Assembly: GCA_025353305.1 (NCBI GenBank)
Contig: JANXQX010000106.1
Span: 1-6,158, forward strand
Direction of reading: 5' to 3'
DNA length: 6,158 nt
From: Holophagaceae bacterium
GTDB taxonomy: Bacteria > Acidobacteriota > Holophagae > Holophagales > Holophagaceae
Made by a program: the position numbers and the translations under genes. Under the pieces are notes generated by a model, which worked only from the letters and a program-made list of their open reading frames with translations, was not told where the DNA came from and searched no databases. This document shows positions 1 through 4,550 of this stretch, piece after piece; the stretch's first letter is position 1; each line of letters begins with the position of its first letter.

Positions 1-13
1 ATGCCCGCACATT

Positions 14-36
14 TGTAATTGTCGCTGTAATTGTCG
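14..36. repeat. Two tandem copies of TGTAATTGTCG (12-bp period)
   Basis: The 11-bp word TGTAATTGTCG occurs at 14-24 and again at 26-36. A looser third copy (GTAGTTGTCGT) lies at 102-112. Short repeats of one word near an end are typical of transposase-binding sites in transposon termini, and the helicase-like remnant next door stops at about 125. A mobile-element end is therefore plausible, but no transposase or terminal inverted repeat is visible in this window. The repeat itself is plain to see; its role is inference. Confidence 0.45.
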
Positions 37-124
37 TTGGCCCAAGTTGCCTGAAATTAGCAAAAGCGTCGGCTTCGCCTCGCTCCCTTAAATGCACAAA
101 GGTAGTTGTCGTCCAAAAACATTC

Positions 125-298
125 CTAATTGACGCCGCCCAACTTACTGGTTTTTAGCCCATAGCCGTTGAATTTGACGTTTCCACCCATCTGTGTGGCC
201 ACAACGACTTGCACCGTGTCAGGGAACAGAGGACCCCGGATAATCGCGTTCGGCTTCAGTTGCTCAGGCAGCATGGCAATCCCGTTGCATTCCATCAT
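125..298 (-). pseudogene. Remnant of the N-terminus of a helicase-type (SNF2/DEAD-like, DUF3883-associated) protein
   Basis: This 57-codon frame starts with two consecutive ATG codons and ends in TAG. It contains LKPNAIIRGPLFPDTVQVVV followed by a Gln-Met-Gly segment and a Val-Lys-Phe-Asn-Gly stretch. From memory, this resembles the first 40 to 50 residues of very large helicase-related proteins found in defence islands, which open with 'QL.PG..IRG.LFPEPV.V' and continue for hundreds of residues. Here the similarity fades after about residue 50 and a stop follows, so nearly the whole protein is missing. The Shine-Dalgarno is weak. It lies on the same strand as the AbiE-like operon, about 200 bp downstream of it. 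The family assignment rests on recalled similarity to a short segment and could be wrong; a small independent protein is the alternative. Confidence 0.45.
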
Positions 299-314
299 GG
301 TTCATTGTTCCGTT

Positions 315-342
315 GGTTGGGGGCCTAAAAATAAGCCCAACC
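315..342. terminator. Hairpin downstream of the AbiE-like operon, possible terminator
   Basis: GGTTGGG at 315-321 can pair with CCCAACC at 336-342, with one more G-C pair after a two-base bulge and an A/T-rich loop. It lies about 160 bp past the toxin stop codon and just before the helicase-like remnant. There is no T-tract on either side, so intrinsic termination is only a possibility. The rest of 299-499 shows no convincing coding or regulatory signal. Confidence 0.25.
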
Positions 343-499
343 ATGGTCGTGCCTGAGGTTCTGTCGCTCACAGATGGGAATAGCGCAAGGAGATTGACAG
401 TGGGTGACGCTAGTCAGGGTTGGATGATGTCTTTTGGTCAGCGAGGTGCAGGATGTTTCGATCCTTGAGCAAAGTGACCTCAACCTGGTTTCGATCGCA

Positions 500-1396
500 T
501 CAGGCCGAGGGCGTCGGAGGCGCTTCGCTGGGGAGATCCAAACCAATTCTGAGTCCCCATTCCAATGCTGTCAGTAGGCTGCCTGCTTGCAAGAGTAGTC
601 GCCCTCGCTCCACGACCTGCCGTCCTTGAATCATATTTGTCTGCAACTTGTCTCGTCCCTCCATGGTGAAGAGACTCAGCATCACTTCAAGGGCGCGGTC
701 ATCCGCGATAGCTCTGACCTCTGAACCCAGTATCTGGGCTGCGGTATTAGCCTGGTCGAATTGATATGCCACCAGCAGGTCCTGGTGCGGTCCGAATAGG
801 GCATCCTCCCCAATCACACGATCGTAGTTCTCCAGGACGGTCATCAGGTCCAGAGCATCCTTGCCACCTCGGCTTAAGCCACGATCTTTCCATGCCATCA
901 ATTTGAGGAGGACGGTTCCGGCCATAGATGCGACTGGAACACGGATCTCGGGTGTGACCGGAATGATCCACGCATGCTGCAAAGCTGTCTCATAGCCAAG
1001 CACATTCGTTTGTTGCCGTTCCTCGGGCGACCACAAGATGGTGCCATCGGCCTGTTCAATACCTCCGAAAGGGACCACATCCACCTGGAGGCGGCCAGGG
1101 CGCGTGCTCCAAAACACACCGGGGTTGGAGTCTTTTTCAAATACGCCTGAATCCAGGAATGCCCGACGCAGTTGTTGGAACTGATCCCAACTCGAAACTG
1201 AAATTCCAAAATCTACATCCGCAGTTGCACGGCCTGGTGTCTGGCCAAAGGCATGGACCAACACAATCTCTCGCGCCATCGAACCTGTGATGAGGTACCG
1301 CACAGAAACGGATTGGCAGACCTTGTCCACATCGCTCAGGAGGGTGGTCAGCGCGGCGTCCAAAGGGCGCTTGAGCTCAAGCAAGGTGTTGTTCAT
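500..1396 (-). CDS. AbiEii/AbiGii-like nucleotidyltransferase, toxin of a type IV toxin-antitoxin pair
   Basis: The 298-aa product has the features of the AbiEii/MenT-type nucleotidyltransferase toxins, which transfer nucleotides to RNA targets such as tRNA and halt growth of phage-infected or stressed cells. Visible motifs: motif I GSMAR at residues 38-42, the metal-binding pair in TADVDFG at 58-64 (D60, D62), and a likely third acidic strand LQVDVVPF at 103-110 (D106). After these comes a Lys-rich helix, K165 to KDR at 170-172, then KDALDL at 179-184, matching the family's later motifs. No signal peptide or membrane segment is seen, so it is cytoplasmic. It starts 20 bp inside the upstream antitoxin gene. 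The Shine-Dalgarno is weak (AAAGATG), so translation is probably coupled to the antitoxin. All catalytic residues appear present, so it is likely active. The substrate cannot be told from sequence. Confidence 0.88.
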   Translation of the reverse strand: MNNTLLELKRPLDAALTTLLSDVDKVCQSVSVRYLITGSMAREIVLVHAFGQTPGRATADVDFGISVSSWDQFQQLRRAFLDSGVFEKDSNPGVFWSTRPGRLQVDVVPFGGIEQADGTILWSPEERQQTNVLGYETALQHAWIIPVTPEIRVPVASMAGTVLLKLMAWKDRGLSRGGKDALDLMTVLENYDRVIGEDALFGPHQDLLVAYQFDQANTAAQILGSEVRAIADDRALEVMLSLFTMEGRDKLQTNMIQGRQVVERGRLLLQAGSLLTALEWGLRIGLDLPSEAPPTPSA

Positions 1397-2417
1397 GGAT
1401 CATCTTTGCGGTCTCGATGGTTCTTGGGTCACCCACTGCCATCAGATCCGCCTCCACAAGGAGGGGATGCACCACATCAGGATATTGATCACCCGCTTGT
1501 GGAAGAGCGTGCTCCCAGAAGGCATCCAAAATTTCGATTGTCCCCAAGGGATCAGGGCGCAGGCGATGACGAATGATCAGATGTTTAGGGTCTTCGAGGG
1601 TGTAGAGGGTGCATGTCTTCGGGATCAAATACTTCGTCAACTTGGCGGCGGCCACCTCACCTCCCCAGTACGCTCCGTACTCTCTGGGTTGAGCTTCCTT
1701 CCACCATTCTGGGTCTTGGGCTGCGAAACGCCTGATGGTCATTTTGTTCCGTAGACGAGTAGGGTAGTTCCCGGTCCAGCCTTGGTACAAGCGTTCTCGA
1801 TCCAGGAGCCTTCGTGCGCCTTTCTCCGCATCCACTAGGAATCCGTGGTCACGAAGATCTGTGAAGATCCACCCTACGGTTCCAAGAGCCACACCCGCCG
1901 CCTTTGCGATATCCCGGTAGGGCGCATTGAGTAATTCCGGCTGGCAGATGAACGCGTACAAGACTTTGAGTCCGGTTCGATCGAAGGCCCGAAAAGCTTT
2001 CTCGGCCCTTTCCACTCCAGCGGCCGGTCGTTGTCCCGTGACCAAGATGAAAGTTTCTTGGTCTTTCAGATATGCATTGCCGGCAGTGTCCATGAAGGGA
2101 AGGTCCAGCTCACGGCATTGCTCTGCGAGTTTCTGGGTGAGGTGGTTGGTAATCAGGAGCCCTGGTCTGTCGAAGGCTTGCAGCTGATTTTTGACCTGGT
2201 GGAGCATACCCACCCTATCGATGCGTCGCTTCACCTCGGCGACAAAGACCAAATGCCTTTGGCCAACCCTCACTTCCACCTGCGCATCGGGTACCCGCTG
2301 GGTGTTCCCGGTCTGCACGGGCTCCCACTGAAGGAGCCTGCAGGCAAACCCCGTGAGCTCCTCGAACTTCCTAAGGGCTGTTTCGGCAGTTGTTTTTGGA
2401 TGAATCAGTTCGTCCAT
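1377..2417 (-). CDS. AbiEi-family type IV antitoxin/transcriptional regulator with an N-terminal PD-(D/E)xK-like domain
   Basis: The 346-aa protein is the first gene of the pair, the normal place for an AbiEi antitoxin, which represses its own promoter and protects against the AbiEii toxin. Three parts can be seen. Residues 40-125 resemble a restriction-endonuclease-like fold: PDAQVEV (D44, E48), a hydrophobic strand, then AEVKRR (E61, K63), followed by GLLITNHLT and the typical LPFMDTAGNAYL. Residues about 145-207 form a winged helix-turn-helix (APYRDIAKAAGVALGTV is the helix-turn-helix). The C-terminal part ends in a conserved ADLMAVGDPRTIETAKMI block near 323-340. The ATG is preceded by GGTGA at a workable distance, and this overlaps the operator half-site at 2420. 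The gene overlaps the toxin gene by 20 bp. It is longer than the short AbiEi proteins that have only a winged helix plus C-terminal domain. Whether the nuclease-like part is catalytic is unknown. Confidence 0.85.
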   Translation of the reverse strand: MDELIHPKTTAETALRKFEELTGFACRLLQWEPVQTGNTQRVPDAQVEVRVGQRHLVFVAEVKRRIDRVGMLHQVKNQLQAFDRPGLLITNHLTQKLAEQCRELDLPFMDTAGNAYLKDQETFILVTGQRPAAGVERAEKAFRAFDRTGLKVLYAFICQPELLNAPYRDIAKAAGVALGTVGWIFTDLRDHGFLVDAEKGARRLLDRERLYQGWTGNYPTRLRNKMTIRRFAAQDPEWWKEAQPREYGAYWGGEVAAAKLTKYLIPKTCTLYTLEDPKHLIIRHRLRPDPLGTIEILDAFWEHALPQAGDQYPDVVHPLLVEADLMAVGDPRTIETAKMIHEQHLA

Positions 2418-2419
2418 GT

Positions 2420-2470
2420 GTTCACCAATAATAAGCGTTCACGATCCGTGAACATACAATATTTATGAAC
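2420..2470. promoter_or_regulatory. Promoter-proximal operator unit, mirror-symmetric
   Basis: A central palindrome GTTCACGATCCGTGAAC (2437-2453) has perfect 7-bp arms. It is flanked by an outer GTTCA at 2420-2424 and an outer TGAAC at 2466-2470, each 12 bp from the core. The unit is thus symmetric over 51 bp, in very A/T-rich DNA. It begins three bases before the antitoxin start codon, covers the likely Shine-Dalgarno and 5' leader, and touches the predicted -10 box. AbiEi antitoxins are known to repress their own promoters through paired inverted repeats, so this is the likely binding site of the protein encoded at 1377-2417. Binding is inferred. Confidence 0.75.
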
Positions 2471-2496
2471 ATACGCTCGAAATGGTTCCCCGTCAA
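2468..2496 (-). promoter_or_regulatory. Predicted sigma70-type promoter of the AbiE-like operon
   Basis: Read on the minus strand, TTGACG (2491-2496) lies 17 bp before TATGTT (2468-2473). These match the -35 and -10 consensus at five of six and four of six positions, with ideal spacing. Transcription would start near 2461, giving a leader of roughly 43 nt that carries the proximal palindrome. The promoter sits between the two operator units, and the outer half-site 2466-2470 overlaps the -10 box, so a bound repressor should block polymerase. Confidence 0.55.
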
Positions 2497-2503
2497 TAGG
2501 TGC

Positions 2504-2554
2504 GTTCAATATTATTAAATGTTCACGTACCGTGAACGCAAGATAATAATGAAC
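2504..2554. promoter_or_regulatory. Promoter-distal operator unit, mirror-symmetric
   Basis: This is the same design as the proximal unit: outer GTTCA at 2504-2508, core GTTCACGTACCGTGAAC at 2521-2537 with perfect 7-bp arms, and outer TGAAC at 2550-2554, all at 12-bp distances. Every element is exactly 84 bp from its counterpart in the proximal unit. The core flanks (AT before, GC after) match the proximal unit only when that one is reverse-complemented, so the two cores face each other. It lies about 25 bp upstream of the predicted -35 box, suited to cooperative binding or DNA looping. A lone extra GTTCA occurs at 2577-2581. Confidence 0.7.
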
Positions 2555-2611
2555 AACAATGTGCAATCATACAGAGGTTCATTTTAACGAGAGCGACCTA
2601 AAAAAAGACCA

Positions 2612-2803
2612 TCAAGGGCCATCATCTCCCGCCATGGAGGAGACTGAAACGAGTCCCGGAAAATGAATTCTCAGTTTTTCGGCGCATGCCGCACTCCCTC
2701 GGGGAAAATCCCCATAGACCGCACCCACGCAACCCACCGTGAGGCCCACCGTGATGAGGTAGACGGCATTACAAAGGAGTGGGAAGCCAAGGGCTCTGGT
2801 CAA
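2612..2803 (-). CDS. Doubtful 63-codon ORF with a hydrophobic N-terminal half
   Basis: This frame would start at a TTG preceded by AAGGTG at seven bases, an acceptable ribosome-binding site. Residues about 4-31 are mostly hydrophobic (LLCNAVYLITVGLTVGCVGA is the core) and could form one membrane helix or a signal segment. The rest is not recognisable. It sits 43 bp after the end of a decayed gene on the same strand, in DNA that otherwise shows no gene, and may simply be an open frame by chance. Downstream there is a run of seven T on the minus strand (about 2600-2606), but no good stem precedes it. I do not recognise a family. Confidence 0.2.
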   Translation of the reverse strand: MTRALGFPLLCNAVYLITVGLTVGCVGAVYGDFPRGSAACAEKLRIHFPGLVSVSSMAGDDGP

Positions 2804-2846
2804 TTGAATGCACCTTCGCCACAGGGTTGTTAGCAGATCTCATGAT

Positions 2847-3415
2847 TCACAAATCCTGTCTGTCTTGAATCACCTTTGGTGCCGTCCAATCTGAAAATTG
2901 TGCCAAGGCATCAATACCTCCAAGCAGTTCTCTGGCCTTGCTTAATCGCATTTTGACATGGGTCTGTTCATCGCTGGACAGAAGGAGCCTTCGGGCTTCA
3001 ACGTCTTCGAAGAAGGATTCGACGCGCTTGGCTACCCGCTGTCCAGTTCCTTTGCCTCATCGAAGTGCTCAGCAGCGCCATCAAGGACCGGATGAAACTT
3101 CGTACGATCGGCTTTCGGGATATTTCGCTTCCGTCCGAATCGCTTGGGAACTTGGAGTAGGGCAAACGGTTCACGCCGCGGTGTTCCGTGGCGGGACCAC
3201 TCCAGTTAGTCGCCCGGCTGGGCTTTGGGCAGGGCCGGTCGAGACACATTTGCTCCAGCCGCGTGGCGTGCCCAGTACCCACGGAAAGGGCAGGGCACAT
3301 TCAGTCGACGGCAGACTCTCGTTAGGAAGCTGGAGGAAACCTCATGCCGCTCGGCAACTTTGAGCATGGGCTCGGCCCATACCTCTTCGTAAAGCTGTTC
3401 ACGGCTGATGGGCAT
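2847..3415 (-). pseudogene. Decayed gene of a widespread uncharacterised bacterial family (N-terminal 'ISREQLYEEVW' module)
   Basis: The frame begins at an ATG with a perfect AGGAGG five bases upstream. The first 69 residues contain ISREQLYEEVWAEPM, then a helix-turn-helix-like SSSFLTRVCRRLNVP and FRGYWARHAAG, a module seen at the start of many hypothetical proteins. The frame then meets TAA (3206-3208), but the sequence after it still reads sensibly in the same frame (LEWSRHG, later TKFHPVLDGAAEHFDEAKEL) to a TAG at 3032-3034. At that point the reading jumps frame and continues as AKRVESFFEDVEARRLLL and later ELLGGIDALAQFSDW up to TGA at 2847-2849, which resembles the family's C-terminus. 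A large central portion appears to be missing between about 3031 and 3035. The gene is therefore broken by a nonsense change and a deletion with frameshift. Function of the family is unknown to me. Confidence 0.75.
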
Positions 3416-3425
3416 GCGGACCTCC

Positions 3426-3453
3426 TAGAGGAGGGCCGGACGGTCCTCCTCTA
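3426..3453. promoter_or_regulatory. GC-rich hairpin containing Shine-Dalgarno-like and anti-Shine-Dalgarno arms
   Basis: TAGAGGAGG at 3426-3434 pairs with CCTCCTCTA at 3445-3453, and the inner CCG/CGG also pair, leaving only one mismatch in 13 bp. On the minus strand it lies between the RHH-HTH gene and the decayed gene, immediately before the latter's AGGAGG. There is no T-tract, so it is a poor intrinsic terminator. Because its arms match or complement that AGGAGG, it could hide the ribosome-binding site or act as an attenuator. Both roles are inference. Confidence 0.4.
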
Positions 3454-3527
3454 AAGGGGAAATTGTGGCTCAGAAGGGCCGGCCGGCCTGGTGATAGCCA
3501 ATTGCGTGTGGATTCAAGATCATTCCT

Positions 3528-3914
3528 TCAACTCCAGGGCGAGCGTCCACCCACACGGAAGGAAGCCGGATCGGCAAGCCATTCCTGCAGGGCTCTTTGA
3601 ATCACGGGAAGGCGATCTGCAGGAATGGCGTGATGACCACGAATCCATGAATTCAAGGTGTTGGGGTGGATTCCAGCCGCCTGAGCAAGATCCCGCTGGC
3701 GCATCTGAAGGTGAAGGAGTCGCTCACGCAGATCTGAGCCGGTCCAGTCCTTGGGGAAGACCCGCGGATCGAGCGTGCCTGAGCTTAAGGCCTGTTCCTT
3801 CCGAGCGAGGCCGAGGCGGATGAGATCCACGATCACCAGGGAGATGGAAGTCTTCTGCCGGGCAGCATCCATAGAGAGACGCTCGTCAAGGTCAGGGGGC
3901 AAAGTGATGGCCAC
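3528..3914 (-). CDS. Transcriptional regulator fusing a ribbon-helix-helix to an XRE-like helix-turn-helix
   Basis: The 128-aa protein starts with a CopG/Arc-like ribbon-helix-helix: strand MAITLPPDLDERL, then two helices to about residue 40 (SISLVIVDLIRLGLARKE). A linker with PKDW follows. From residue 61 to about 108 there is an XRE-type helix-turn-helix, with QRDLAQAAGIHPNTLNSWIRG as the recognition region, and a Ser/Gly-rich tail. The start is a GTG; the in-frame sequence upstream runs into a TAG within 17 codons and has no other good start, and strand-first RHH proteins normally begin exactly here. It has little Shine-Dalgarno of its own but overlaps a leader ORF with a perfect one. RHH regulators often control their own operon. 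No toxin gene follows directly, only the decayed gene at 2847-3415, so its present target is unknown. Confidence 0.72.
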   Translation of the reverse strand: MAITLPPDLDERLSMDAARQKTSISLVIVDLIRLGLARKEQALSSGTLDPRVFPKDWTGSDLRERLLHLQMRQRDLAQAAGIHPNTLNSWIRGHHAIPADRLPVIQRALQEWLADPASFRVGGRSPWS

Positions 3915-3954
3915 GACGGATACCGTCGAGGGGAAGGATTCGTGGACGGGACAT
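3892..3954 (-). CDS. Possible 20-codon leader ORF coupled to the RHH-HTH gene
   Basis: An ATG at 3952-3954 follows AGGAGG (3959-3964) at four bases, the best ribosome-binding site in this region. The frame reads MSRPRILPLDGIRRGHHFAP and stops with TGA at 3892-3894, running 23 bp past the GTG start of the regulator in a different frame. The layout suggests translational coupling: ribosomes reading the leader deliver translation to the GTG. An alternative is that an older start was separated from the gene by a small indel. The peptide itself is not recognisable. Confidence 0.35.
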   Translation of the reverse strand: MSRPRILPLDGIRRGHHFAP

Positions 3955-3966
3955 GGAGCCTCCTAG

Positions 3967-3982
3967 GTACCGGTTTCGGTAC
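3967..3982. promoter_or_regulatory. Inverted repeat GTACCG-N4-CGGTAC, possible operator
   Basis: Perfect 6-bp arms are separated by four bases and lie two bases upstream (on the minus strand) of the AGGAGG that serves the leader ORF and RHH-HTH gene. Its position and size fit a binding site for the ribbon-helix-helix protein encoded just downstream, giving autorepression. No clear -10/-35 pair was found, so this is positional inference only. Confidence 0.35.
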
Positions 3983-4098
3983 AGGTGTGGGGGTTGAACC
4001 CATGTAGGCCGCGCGCCTCCGTACTGCTCATATCCTGAGGGGGTGTTGCCACCCTTTTTGCCACCGCAGAGGTCAAAAGCGGTGTCCGAGTTGTTCTC

Positions 4099-4136
4099 GG
4101 ATGTCCCAGGATGTCCATACCCGTACATTTGTACGG
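4099..4136. repeat. Tandem GGATGTCC repeat followed by palindrome CCGTACATTTGTACGG
   Basis: GGATGTCC occurs at 4099-4106 and 4109-4116 (10-bp period). A perfect 7-bp-arm palindrome follows at 4121-4136. They lie about 55-90 bp from the tRNA fragment, on its downstream side. Clustered short repeats and palindromes beside an att site are typical of recombinase and excisionase arm sites, but no integrase gene is in the window. From 3983 to 4144 I see no gene; the open frames there are not recognisable proteins. Confidence 0.35.
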
Positions 4137-4144
4137 AATGAACA

Positions 4145-4176
4145 AAGGCCCGAGAAGTGTTGATTTCTCGGGCCTT
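4145..4176 (-). terminator. Strong hairpin after the tRNA fragment, probable terminator
   Basis: AAGGCCCGAGAA (4145-4156) and TTCTCGGGCCTT (4165-4176) form a perfect 12-bp stem with an 8-nt loop. On the minus strand it begins 14 nt after the CCA end of the tRNA piece and is followed by TTTGTT-like sequence with only a short T-run. This is the expected position for a tRNA gene terminator, so it probably belongs to the original tRNA locus. Confidence 0.6.
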
Positions 4177-4190
4177 ATGATCACGACGAT

Positions 4191-4235
<45 letters not shown>

Positions 4236-4522
4236 AGAGTAGACCACTTACCAGGCTCACTTCTGAGCGCACTTGCCCTTTCTTTCTCAGAATAGAAACA
4301 GTTCCAGAGAGAATCGAGGCTGCCCATGAGCAACGGACCGAAAAGAAAGTCAACTTCAGGTTCGCCGGACTCCTCGGGCATAGAACCAACCAAAACAAAG
4401 GAATCGTTGGTCCCACCAAAACCCCGCCCAGACGGTGCAATCCCACACACTCAGTCCCCGCAGGAGGCACTCGCAGGCATCCCCATACCAAATGTTGCTA
4501 GGGCTATGAGGCGAATAGAGCC

Positions 4523-4550
4523 TATAATCACATCATCGGATGATTTGATT
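4523..4550 (+). promoter_or_regulatory. TATAAT box overlapping a 25-bp palindrome immediately before the Fic start
   Basis: A consensus TATAAT is at 4523-4528. AATCACATCAT (4526-4536) and ATGATTTGATT (4540-4550) are inverted with one mismatch in 11 and a 3-bp centre. The palindrome ends on the base before ATG 4551. A good -35 at normal spacing is absent (TTGCTA at 4495-4500 is 22 bp away). The arrangement suggests an operator that covers the -10 region and the start codon. A long coding region running through it (from 4326) is the competing reading. Confidence 0.45.

Noticed and set aside
325..546. 73-codon minus-strand frame beyond the toxin stop
   Set aside because: It starts inside the toxin's C-terminal coding region in another frame, is Arg/Ser/Cys-rich, and shows no resemblance to a known protein or to a frameshifted toxin tail.
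2031..2468. 145-codon plus-strand frame opposite the antitoxin gene
   Set aside because: It is antisense to well-conserved antitoxin sequence and runs into the operator array. No motif or ribosome-binding site supports it.
2420..2554. CRISPR array
   Set aside because: Only two units exist, the repeats are short palindromic half-sites with constant internal spacing, and the sequence between them contains a promoter. This is an operator layout.
2585..2620. Rho-independent terminator at the minus-strand run of seven T
   Set aside because: No stable stem precedes the T-run; the nearby GATGG copies are direct repeats, not inverted ones.
2938..3363. 141-codon plus-strand frame opposite the decayed gene
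   Set aside because: The minus strand carries clear family-like segments in this stretch. The plus-strand frame is rich in Arg, Ser, Pro and Gly and resembles no protein, as expected of an antisense shadow.
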